Origin: Lichtheimia corymbifera B2541
Lineage: Eukaryota; Mucoromycota; Mucoromycetes; Mucorales; Lichtheimiaceae
Length of the DNA: 64,000 nucleotides
Direction: 5' to 3'
Assembly (NCBI GenBank): GCA_000697475.1
Contig: JNEU01000207.1
Location: 31,924 to 95,923, forward strand
The position numbers were made by a program, and so were the translations under genes. The notes beneath the pieces are model-generated. The model searched no databases, was not told the origin of the DNA, and saw nothing but the letters and a program-made list of their open reading frames with translations. Numbering within the stretch: position 1 is the stretch's first letter; every line of letters starts with the position of its first letter. Below, one piece after another: positions 23,339 through 34,348 of the stretch.

Positions 23339-25512
23339 GATGCAAAGATGTGTTTGTGTGTGTTGTGAATGCAAGTGTGAAAAAAAAGATGAAATGTGTT
23401 GTGTGTGTTGATGAGAAAACTGGGGGAATGGTGAGAATCATGCCCGTATTTATATTTGCCGCCCCTGCACAGCTTGATTTTTCAGACTCCTACGCCATAA
23501 CGCGATAAGGATAGTTTTGTACCACCTGAATCGGGGGTGCTAAAATTGTCATGCATTCTCCCTTTCGATGATGTTATCCAACGCATCATCCTGCATAACC
23601 TCGCAGCGTTTATTTTGTAATGTCGCTTTTCACTTTTCACCCTCACTGACACGTAATACCTTTCACATCCCCCTTGTATGCATATTGTAAATCACAAAGC
23701 TTTGCCCGCGTCTTTTCTTTCACTCTTTTTTTCGTCATAGGAAAAAAGAAATATACATGGTCGTACACGTTGTTTGAATGTAACGTTGCATCCGAGCACC
23801 CACCGATTTGAACCGATGGTTGCACTTGCCCCGGGAACATCGGCCCCTTTCCTTTTGCCAACCAAGTGGTTAAACTTTTCCCTCCTTCGCGCATGTTTTT
23901 CTTGTGCTGCCTACCCCCTATGGAAATCTCCTGTGACCAACCACATTCCTCTTGTTGCCTGTGCACTGGCATGTGCATGCTGCTATTTTTAACCACATGA
24001 CCATTGTTGGTTACCCCAATCCTGCATTTCCTTGGATCATCGCTCTTTATTCCATCTCTCCCCGGATATCGGCATTTTACTAAACAGGAGTAAAGAGAGC
24101 AAAAAAAGCTCTTGGACCCTTGCCCATCCTCCTTGAAAGTTATTCTTAGAAACAAACAATATGAAACCACGCGACTTTACATGTTTTTTAAATTATTGCT
24201 ACCATTGTTGCATTCATCCAGATAAGACTGGGGAAAAGTATAAAAGGAACCCACAATCGCAACTTTTAAAAACCTCTTTTGCCCTTTCTTTTCGTTTATT
24301 TTACGCTTTACTTTTTCGCCCACCCACCCACACACGTGATACCACCCGCTTTTAAAATACTGATACATGTTATCACAGCATCATCATGAGCAAATAAAGA
24401 AGCTTGTAAGGTGCAAGTTGTATATTGGAGGTGATGTTATGGGTGCTGCCAAAGTAGTAGAGTAATAGTAGCTATTTGGCGTTGGTTGGGGATTTAGCAG
24501 CAATATGGTGGTATGTGCGCAACTATGTATGTGTAAAAGCATTACGTCACTGAAAGTAGACTAAAGCGCAATGACGAGAATACGCCAGAAAGTTGGAAGC
24601 TCGTTACACAATGGCATCACTGTGGCACGTATATGCACCATGATGTCATGCATTTGATTTATTAAGCTTTACGCCGCACATTGTGGGGAAAATCCCTATA
24701 ACATCATCGACGTATCATGTTACACATGATGTCATGTCTCGGAAACGTGGCGACGATGGTGTCATGGATTGACGCTTTGACCATGTATATGCATATATGC
24801 AAAAATCGGAATGCTGGGCAATGTATGATTGCTGATTCATCATCTTGCATCTCCCCTTTACTTTTATCCATCTTGGCATATACCTCACCCCTTTATCGAT
24901 ACCCATTCTATTTTTACCACCATGTAAAGCTGGGATATGCACTAACCATGTGTATATCCCGCCAAGCGTAAAATTCCTCTCTGCTGTATGTATCGGGGTT
25001 TCATTCGCACGGCCGTCCCATCGGTGTCTGGCAGCTGCATGGACACACACACACACATCTATCTTGATCCATCTTTATTTGTTAATACCAGGTACTTGGT
25101 GCATTTACAAACACTCTTGATATAAAAATAGAACACTTTTGACATGGCTCCCCCTATTGTGAGCATCTTGATATCCCTAAAACATCATTACGTGTCATTC
25201 TTCATTAGTAATAAACATTACCCCCTTAGACAACAACGGCATAAAATTGTCAACATGGATAAGATTTTAATTTAGACCAGGTGTAGCGTGTTACCGCCGA
25301 CATCTTTACATTAGGTTGCACCGTTCCTTGGACTTGTCAAAAGCTATATGAAATGTGTGGTGAATATTAAATCGCTAGCATACACGTGATATTGGCACAT
25401 AGCAGCCACCACCACTAAACATGTTGGGGCGTCACTATTATCCTCATGAACACGATCCATATCGATTTGATTTTCAATCCAACGGCTTTATCATAAAACG
25501 CATCTATTCTAG
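23339..25512. other. Gene-free 2.2 kb interval
   Basis: No gene that I can support. It holds two copies of the 12-mer CATGATGTCATG (24639-24650 and 24725-24736) and pyrimidine-rich tracts. A 175-codon minus frame (24170-23643) lacks coding character. Confidence 0.5.
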
Positions 25513-26611
25513 CTATGTAATCAACTTTGCAAGGTCTTGCTTTATGATCTGCTCGGCATCTGTGGCGATTCTGGTGACCAGCTCCTCACATGTTGGGATA
25601 TCGTTGATCAATCCAATGACCTGACCTGCACTCCAGACACCATAATCCTTGTCTCCTGTGATATAAGACTGGCGTCCACGTTTACCCGAGACCAAATCCC
25701 TGATATCTTCAAACTTGACATCCTTATTCTTTTCGATTTGATTGACTTTTACAGCCACCTCATTCTTGAAGACACGAGCTGTGTTGCGGAAAGGACGGTA
25801 CAATAATGCTGTTGAACGCTCATCCGCTTGCACGATGGCTTCCTTGATATCGTCGTGGATAGGTGCTTCCTTTGTGCACATGAACCGAGTTCCCATATTG
25901 ATACCTTGAGCACCCAAAGCCAATGCAGATACCAATCCTCGAGCATTACCAAAACCACCCGATGCAATGTAAGGTGTCGTCAATGATTCAGCAGCTCTTG
26001 CCAACAGGATCATACTCGATATATCATCTTCACCAGGATGGCCCGCACATTCAAATCCGTCGATGGATAAAACGTCAACACCCATTTTCTGTGATGATAT
26101 AGCGTGACGGATGGTAACGCACTTGTGGATGGTTTTCAATCCTGCCTCCTTGAACATGGCGATATATTCCTTGGCTAAGGTGGATGAATGGATCATCATG
26201 AGTCATCCCATCACTCTCATTATCCTCTTTAAACACTTACGATTGTTTCCTGCAGTCTCAACGACAGGGACCTTTTCTTCACATATCACTTGGGCATATT
26301 CCTTGTAAGGGGGTGGCTTGATAGCAGGCAACAGAGTAAGGTTGACACCAAAAGGGTTATGCGTCATATCTCGCATGCGTCGAATCTCTTTTCTCAAGTC
26401 TTCAGGGGTCGGTTGTGTGAGTGCAGTAATGATACCAAGTGCACCTGCGTTGGATACAGCTGACGCCAACTCGGCACGACCCACATGAGTCATACCACCT
26501 GTAAATAGCAATGTCAGTAACCCGATCTTGTCGATATCGCTCGATGGCATTACCTTGGACAATGGGATGCTTGATGCCGAGAATGCGTGTCAATTGAGTA
26601 GTAATGGGCAT
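25513..26611 (-). CDS. Nitronate monooxygenase, copy 2
   Basis: Paralogue of the gene at 15157. Exons 26554-26611, 26241-26498 and 25513-26174 give 325 aa. The first exon has exactly the same length (58 nt) and phase as copy 1 (MPITTQLTRILGIKHPIVQG); a second intron lies after ETAGNN and is absent from copy 1. Landmarks are GFECAGHPGEDD with the catalytic-type His, IHKCVTIRHA, ASGGFGNARG and GAQGINMGTRF. The two copies face each other 9 kb apart, so they were duplicated dispersedly or the region was rearranged. Substrate preference unknown. Confidence 0.9.
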
Positions 26612-27314
26612 GGTAGCAACAAGTAGAAGAGTAGTTTGGGTTCCTGTCGGCTAAGCATATCCGAAAAGGAGAGTGTCCGTTATGGATCACGTAAGATGAC
26701 TGCATGTGAAAATCCGCCTTCCCACCAACCCCACACGCATACACTTGGCCATATTCCTCCTTCTTGTTAAATAATATATGCTTGTATACATAAAATGTTT
26801 TTCATTGTTCCCTTGTATTATAATCATCATTGCTTCTTTGTTTGAATGTGTGCGTGGTTGTGGGTGTGTTGAACGACATCATTGACTTTTAGCATACATA
26901 AATTCCAGCGTGTCATAGCAACGATGTTTGGTCCCAAGGCAACCATCATTGATCAATAATGAAGGATGGTGCATTAGTTGAAAAGGATAGGTCCAATGAC
27001 ATATTGATCCACTAGAAGCGAGCTCCCAACCAAGACACCAGCGGCTTCATCCCTTTTAGGATATCCCTTGTGTGTAGCATAATTGATAAGACAAGACAAT
27101 GAAAGCACCTATTAGGCCAACTTTGCTCTATAATCAGCAACATGCATATTTTCATGGTCCATGGATACAATGAGCCATCATGCGAATACCAAAAAGTAAT
27201 AATGAACGCAATCAATGCGTTTATGTGTCTTTATGCAGTAAATGGATGAACGTCTAACAAATAAACAGTGGATGGGAAAATGTCAAATTGGGTAGTTGGG
27301 AGAAAGGTTGATTT
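26612..27314. other. Intergenic, nothing identified
   Basis: 0.7 kb between the NMO2 start and the 3' end of the fucosyltransferase-like gene. AT-rich, no feature recognised. Confidence 0.5.
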
Positions 27315-28885
27315 TTACAAAGAAAAGGTATCCATTGGCAAAATAATATTAGGATCGCCCGACTCATATGCTTGTTGCCGTTGCGTAGCAATACGTTTGG
27401 TGAAACTGCTCGACTTGGCACACACGGCGGGTTTGCCTGCCAAAAAGTACTGAGCACGCATAGCGACCAACTTATCCACAATACCCAACACGCTCATATC
27501 CGGTGGTTTCGCGTATGGAGGCACAGTGATGATGTTCCAATGCTCAGCTGGCAATTCATGATACGGGATAGGCTGATTCTCCTTTTGCAGTGTCGTTACA
27601 GTCACATCCAATCGTTCATAGACATATTCGATAGCGTCATGGTGATCCTGAGTAAGCTCACTCAATTTGAAAGACATGGATTCAGGAGTTGCCACCGAGG
27701 ATCGTAATAAATGCGGATAATCAGTCAATAGGAATAACTTGAGCGGTTCATTGTGTTCGCTTTCAATGGCTTGCACCTTGGTTACAAGTGATTCTGCACA
27801 TGGCACCATGTTGGATACGGGTTCAAGACGTTCCATTCTCCAATGGATAGCAACGAATGGTTGTAACCTCTCAGCAATCTGATCAGCAAGATTGATCCAG
27901 CGTTGGTTATAGGTCAGAGGTACATGGACTTGGGGTTCTTCAATATAGCCAAATCTATAACACACCTATTAGATATCTTTTCTTAATACCCTCCCCTCGA
28001 TTACTTGCCTTCGATCATAAAAGAGACTGATCACATCCAAATGTTCATTGCCAGCACCTTGGTAATCACGGCCACGTGCTTCATCACCCAATACGTTCAA
28101 TAAAATGTCGGTGTAGTTACCGATGCGCTTGCTGAACATTTCAGGATCCTCCAAGGTGAATCGATGTCGTGGACGATCGGTATAATCCAAGAGGTGCTTG
28201 AAGCAATTATCCGCCTTGTCAAGGAAATGAAAGTTTGGATTGATATCCACGACGACTTCTTGAGATGTTGGCATGTTACCCAGGGCCTCGGTACGCTCAG
28301 CAATCCATTCCCGGAAATCATCCATGGTAATATAGTTAAAGAAGCGCTTGTTGTTCTCTAGCCATTGGTCACCGTAATAAAAGCTGAATGGGAAATGGCG
28401 ACATGCACCAAGATGTGAACTGTGGACATTGGGTAATACAATGGTACGATCCAATTTGCCCGATAAAAATGCGAGTTGACGGAAATGTTCCTGAGCCTTG
28501 GATTCTGAGCATGAATGAATCACAAAAAAAAAGCGTTACTATGGATACCATCACCAAGATACAAAGAGAACAACTTACCTTGCTCAGTGATAGCAATCGG
28601 GAGCATAAAACGACACTGATCACGTCCACAGTATTTACGGTCGATTTGACGACGCATAGCTTGCCGTTCTCGTTGGCGAATCAGGTCACGATCGATTTCA
28701 AGAAAGGTGTCTTGCTTGACTTCTTCACCATTGGGCTTTACGTAATCGAGTTGAATGTCGGGTTGATTGAGGTCCTTTTGCTTGGCATTGAGGTTGAGAT
28801 GATGACCAGAATAAAAGACAAAGAAGAGCAGTACACAAAGCACGAGTACGTAGCGTTGTATCGGCCTTCCAGAGCGAAAGGACAT
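27315..28885 (-). CDS. GDP-fucose protein O-fucosyltransferase-like type II membrane protein
   Basis: Likely Golgi/ER glycosyltransferase. Exons 28579-28885, 28009-28504 and 27315-27954 give 480 aa. A short cytosolic tail (MSFRSGRPIQR) precedes one membrane anchor (about 12-28, YVLVLCVLLFFVFYSG), then a lumenal stem. Fucosyltransferase marks are VLPNVHSSHLGACRHFPFS, FVAIHWRMER (the donor-binding H-R motif, about 300-310) and a C-terminal FLAGKPAVCAKSSSFTKRI. Intron 2 seems to be GC-AG (donor AG/GCAAGT at 28008). The alternative GT donor would need a 39-nt intron and a different acceptor. Divergent to COX16. Acceptor protein unknown. Confidence 0.75.
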
Positions 28886-29358
28886 GGTGAGAGGTATTAA
28901 GGAGAAGGAGAAAAAGAGACGAAGAAAGGAGGAAAAGGAAAGGAAAGGGGACAAGGAGCGTTTGTAGAATCAATCAAAGGAAAAACGAGGGACATCTTTT
29001 TGCTGTCAGGCCGACGCTAATACGAAACGATGCTTTGAATGTAACACAAGAGATTCAACTTTGACGATCCTCCTTCCATAATGAGCTTATACCAGGAAGT
29101 TTCCAACTGCACTAGTGTGATTAATCCCGGGTTTAAGGTCAATTACTAGGCAACCAAATGTAAACATAAAGTATTCATAATAAACTAGATGGTTATCCTT
29201 GCCCATCATCTCATTTACTAGCTGAATGTGTTGCGTGTGTCTCACTTTGCTCGGATACAGCAGCCTTTATTGACCTTTTATGTGGGAAGGGACTCATTTT
29301 CGAGTGGCGCGTGAACCCACCACCCCAGCTTCTGTGTTTATTCCACTTCCACCACGCA
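28886..29358. promoter_or_regulatory. Divergent promoter between fucosyltransferase-like gene and COX16
   Basis: 473 bp separate the two opposite starts, so regulatory sites are probably shared. No specific element can be named. Confidence 0.35.
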
Positions 29359-29810
29359 ATGCCCACTTTCCAATCGAAACCATACCGACAATCTCAAGCT
29401 CTCAATCCACTTGTCAGCAAAGTCAAGAAGCATCCCTTTATCCTTTTTGGATTACCGTTCATTGGTATCATTGTAGGCGGATCCTTTGCGTTGTCACAGA
29501 TCACACAGACTCGCTTCGACCACCGTGATATGAGGCATACCAAGGTATGTTTTATTGTCTTTTGTAATAATAGGATCTATTATTCATGCTATGGATGTTA
29601 TCAGGTTGCCAAGGAAGAAGCATTGGGAATGGACAAGAATAGACGCAAACTAAGCTTACAGGAGGAATATTGGGTAAGGAGGAGGGGAGATGATGAGATG
29701 GTTCATCATGTAACAAGGCTAACTATATATAACCTTTGTAGCGTTTACAATCCAAAACAGAGGAAGAATGGGAGCAAGTTCGTATTGAACGACCACCAGG
29801 AGTGGAGTAA
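29359..29810 (+). CDS. COX16: Cytochrome c oxidase assembly protein Cox16
   Basis: Small mitochondrial inner-membrane protein needed for complex IV assembly. Exons 29359-29544, 29605-29673 and 29742-29810 give 107 aa, the usual size. One membrane segment (about 25-45, HPFILFGLPFIGIIVGGSF) is followed by LSQITQTRFDHRD, the conserved KNRRKLSLQEEYWRLQ and WEQVRIERPPG, which match the yeast family pattern. The start is the ATG at 29359, the first in frame after a non-ATG extension. Confidence 0.9.
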
Positions 29811-30472
29811 ATTGATGATCCATCACCCACAGCCCCCCACACAACATACACAAGCATACAGCAGCTAGGCATCCACTCTCGTTATTCCCTTTTAAAAGCA
29901 CATCAACATCTCTACAGCATTTTTCTTCAACAAACAATACAACAGCATCTGTAATAATATTGTATTCAAGTAGCACATGGAGAAGCATTCAACGGGGGAG
30001 ATGTGGATTATGGATGAGGAAAGCGTTGCATTATGGATCATGACATCTGGTAGTAAAAAGGCAGCATTGGATTACTGGGAAATGGATTCTGAGCGTCTGT
30101 AAGGGATAGAATTGAAGTTTTGCTATTATCTAGTCTTGAAGATGAGCACCAGCTACTATGCCTTTCCACCCCATTTGTGCGTTTAACTAATTCATCCAAA
30201 GCCTTTTGATGATTCAAGTGTACGAGAGTATTGATAAGCTACAAAGAATTGCCCAAAAAGGGTGGTATGGGTCTCCCCAATAGTGGTTGCTATGCGACGT
30301 GATATGGGTACAATTAAACAATTATCTTCTGGTTGAGGATTACGCCTGAGCCTTTAGTTTGGCGGGTCACGTGAAATTGACCACATTTTGAATCAACTTT
30401 TTGATTGGAATCTCAGTGTATCCCTCGTCTCTTTCTTCTGTTCGCGATCACCCCTCTTCACTCCACATCAGC
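29811..30472. promoter_or_regulatory. Intergenic with CACGTG near F-box 2
   Basis: CACGTG at 30368-30373 lies 100 bp before the F-box 2 start, a plausible but unproven site. The rest is unremarkable. Confidence 0.3.
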
Positions 30473-32330
30473 ATGGATCATCTTCCGCCTGAAGTCATTC
30501 GCAGCATCGTTTCTCGTTTGGACCCATTGGACTGCATAGAATGCCTTCGAGTATGCCGACATTGGCAGCACATTATACCAACGCTTGCAGCACGACCTTG
30601 GCGAGATAGCACAGTGGACTTTGATTCTTATTGGATGCTCTCCCAGATTCATGTCTTTGGTCGCTTTGTGAGAACTGCTCGGATCAGGTTTAAACAGTAT
30701 GGATCGGTTACCAAGGCTATGCATCATTTGAAGGCTTGCTCTTCCTTGGAAAGGCTTGGTAGGTGAAGAAGATGATGAAGATGGGTATAATCAACATGAC
30801 ATCATGGATTAACAGCATATAATACATAGAGCTATGCGATCCTGGTTTTACGAGTGCAGATGATATTTACGCACAATTGGTTTCTTGCTTGAAGAGCTGG
30901 CCGCGTTTAGACACATTTGCCTTCACCGATGTCGACACTCGCGGATTGAATCTTGCCGATTATATCCTACTTGCAGCAAAACACAACGTCCGTCACATTG
31001 TATGTACTGGTGGTACTAGATGCCGTTTCCAACTGTCAGAAGATTCATTGCAATCCAGCAATCTCAATGCACTCAAATCACTTGTCATTGATTATCCAGA
31101 CATACGTGAAGATGCCATCAGAGCCTTGTTGTCTTTCACACCCAACCTTGAATATCTGGCAGTGAATGGAAGCAATTTGTTTGATTACCTCTTGGACGAG
31201 AACAACGAGATACGGGATCCACCCTTGTTGGGGAATACGCTCATGTCATTCATCTTTACCGCGTGCCCTAAAATCGCCCATTTTCACCTGGATTGCCGCT
31301 CAGGGAGATTGGATGTTCTCGATGACGACCTACAATTCCCAACCAAAAAAGCAGCAGCAGCAGTATCGGACGATGATGATCAGCAAGCTTATCCTGGGTC
31401 ACTACGTTATTATTGGAACGGCTTATCAGAATTTGACCATGCTGAATACGACATGATATTGAAATGCCAATCGACTTTGGAACACCTTTTTATTAGTCAT
31501 ATTGAGTCGAGCAACTTTAAACCAGTCTGGGAAACGTTTACAAGATGCTTTCTACCCAATACAACGCTCAAATATCTCTCGTTACCTGTGACTGATCAAC
31601 CCATGGATTGGCTTAATGCATGTCAAGCACTGGAGCATCTAGAGTTACATGACATCATGAGTCGCTTGGAGCATCGATAAGGCATGCACTGGAACATCAA
31701 CTACCATCACTTCATCGCATTGATATGACTTTTCATGGCTATGGTACAAGTTGGTCAGGTAGTGGACGAGGCAACATAGACTTTTTAAACCAGGTGCAGT
31801 TGTTACGAGCACTTCGATATCGATGCAACCACTCGGATTCGCTCAAAGAGATGCAGCTCGTCTTATCGATAGTTTTCAACAAGTGCGATCTAGCTGTCAT
31901 CCTTTCTAGTGTCATGAGCATCCGTACACTTGAAACACTGGCCATACGACGAACCTCTCATTATGACTGGGGAGATGAATCGGATATACTTGGATTTATT
32001 GAAGGTCTTGAATTCAGTCTTCCTCGCCTGAGGCACCTGGAATTGGATTCGTTTACCTGTGTTTCTGCTAATGTGATTGATGCCCTCGCAACTGTACGCC
32101 GCCTCAAGTCATTTGCTTTATCCAATGCCAAGATCAAGATGGATGAGGCTACGTTGTTGATCAAGACCATGGGCAAGCATTTGAAAGACCTTTTCTTTAT
32201 CGGCGTTGAAATAACTGACCACTACTTTCACACCACTTGGTCCCTTGAAGAAGCTGCACGTAATCATGCTCCAAAATGTCGGTTCCACGTTTATACTGGT
32301 TATAGCGGTGGTAGATACCCTTACTTATAG
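30473..32330 (+). pseudogene. F-box/LRR-like protein (F-box 2), frameshifted
   Basis: Exon 1 (30473-30758) encodes a clear F-box (MDHLPPEVIRSIVSRLDPLD, CLRVCRHW) and ends in phase 1 after 95 codons, like its two paralogues. Exon 2 (30830-32330) is open to a stop at 31678-31680 (after SRLEHR), then continues as good LRR-like coding sequence in another frame from about 31672 to 32330 (IRHALEHQLPSLHRIDM onward). The total length is one base short of a multiple of three, so a single missing base near 31670 explains the break. No short intron fits. Either a young pseudogene or an assembly error; whole, it would be about 595 aa. Confidence 0.75.
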
Positions 32331-33144
32331 CTGCATTGCTTTGTATATTATTGATTTTGTTGATACCCCTTGTACATACCCATTTATAAAGCACATCATG
32401 TATAATACTTGAATATTTAACTGCTGGCAGCATTTTGCTCAGAAAAACGGCTCGATGTCCATGTTTGATCTCGATCCTCAAGAAAGCATTTACAATCGAG
32501 GGGAAGGGGGAAAGGGGGTTTGCAGCATGTGGTGGCTGTCATGTAAGGGCGATTCAAAGTAAACAATGCAAGTAGCATGAAAAGTAAACAAAAAGTTTCT
32601 TGTCCCATGCATGTTTTAGAAGATCTAAGCACCAAATATGGCAAAAGCATGGTATCAGACACGGTGATCATTCCATGTTAGTGCAGTGATAAGATCTTTT
32701 ATTTCCTTTTTGCGGGGTACAATTTCTTATCTTGGGTGTGATGAGGCGGAGACAAAGAAAGATCAGTGCCATGATCTATTCGTTTATCGTTTTTCATATC
32801 AATGTGCCTGGAAACTTTAAAAAAGATTTGGGGGAGCATCAAGAAAGATAAAAGAAATGGACCAATGGTATCAAAGAAAACATACACACAGAACAATGGT
32901 CTACCTTTTTGTTTCATTTTGTTTCAAAATGCCTTATACACATGAGAGATGGGGGTGGAAATGTATACGTGGTATGCTTCATCTTGCATTCCCACATTGG
33001 TGGTGGGAGCGGTTGTGTTGCTGCTTTTTTTTCTTCTTGCAAGAGGAGTGGGGTGAATGTGGGGTGATGATGCTTTGTCGTCATATTGGGGTAGTCAAAA
33101 AAAAGTGACCAGAGGGGATATATCCACATACAAAAAAAGAATTT
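32331..33144. other. Convergent intergenic region
   Basis: 0.8 kb between F-box 2 and the WRKY-GCM1 gene. AT-rich, no feature recognised. Confidence 0.5.
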
Positions 33145-34348
33145 CTATACATCAATGATACGTTCTACTTTGCCGCATTCCGGTAAATGCTCTCCGCGAT
33201 ACTTGATCAGGTATTCGCCATTCTCCTTCCATGTCACCGTTTTGTTTACAGGACAACCCTAAACATGGATGGGATGATGAGATCCAGAGCTCTCTTTAGA
33301 ACAATAAATGTGCTCTTCTTACCTTGCTGCTATTGGAGCATTTGTAGTAAATGCTCTTGTTGCCTGTTTTCTTTTGTACTGTGTTGCCATTGTTTTTCCA
33401 AAAAAAGCCATCCATGTAAGGATATTCTCGTGTCTCAACAATCTTGGTAATAGCTTGCATCTCTCGCCGCCGTCGAGGGGGTCGTCGTACAGAGCCTGTG
33501 GTTGTCGAATCTTGTTCGCTGACCGAATCGTTGTTGAGATTGTTGGGTTGTGATGGTACATAGCTGCTATAACCGTGGCAAGAAAACAAGGTTAGAGTTT
33601 CGTTACTGTAAAAGGCGCGTGTACGTGCGTATCAATGTTACACGCTCGTTTACCTTGCCAAATGGAAAAGCGATGTGGGGGTGGTGGATGATGATGAAGA
33701 TGATGATGGGACTACGGTATTGGTATCGAGGGTGGTGGATGGAAAAGAAGGCGACTCGTCATTGCTGTTATCCATGGTTGGGTGTTGTTGCTCATCCGTA
33801 GGTGAGATGGGGAATAGGGTATCAGAAGGTTCTCGAGCTCTTTTTCGAGGAGATTCTTCCAGCTGTTGATCCTCTGCTGCCGCCATGGTTCCGGGAAGCA
33901 TGCCGATCATCAACTCTTGTTGTTGTTGTAAAAGCATAATATCAAGTTCTTTTGCACGTAAACGAGCTTCCTCAGTACGTCGCTTGTCTTCTTCAACTTT
34001 GCTAAGTAATATCAGCCTCAAGAGATCAGGCTGTGAGCGATAGTACATGAGTATGTCACGTAAATCACAAGCTGTAGGATCGTTATTGGTAGGATCTGCG
34101 GTGGTGGTGGTGGTAGTGGATGATGGTGGCTGTGGTTGTATTGTTGAGGATGAAGATGATGTCCACGTGTCGGCGAGAATACAGCTAGTTGGATCATCAG
34201 AGGAAGAAAAAAGTTGTTGTTGAAAGGGAGAAGTAAAGTTGGTGGTGGTGGAGTTGTTGTTGGGTGGTGGAGAAGGAAGGCGAAAAAGGGAAGAATCTAG
34301 TTTATCGTTATTGGATGTGGTGGTTGTTATGTACATGTATTCATTCAT
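33145..34348 (-). CDS. WRKY-GCM1-type zinc-finger protein, putative transcription factor
   Basis: Exons 33654-34348, 33323-33566 and 33145-33258 give 350 aa. The N-terminal two thirds are Ser/Thr/Pro/Gln rich, with one conserved-looking helix (LRDILMYYRSQPDLLRLILL, then EEDKRRTEEARLRAKEL) and a PRKRARE basic cluster. The C-terminal domain (about 265-350) reads SIYYKCSNSSKGCPVN, TVTWKENGEYLIKYRGEH, LPEC. The spacing of Cys, Cys, His and Cys resembles the WRKY-GCM1/FLYWCH zinc-binding fold, which binds DNA. The intron inside the finger splits SK/GC. Targets unknown. Confidence 0.72.

Noticed and set aside
23643..24170. 175-codon minus frame in the 23.3-25.5 kb interval
   Set aside because: No conserved motif, irregular composition and no splice partners; probably chance.
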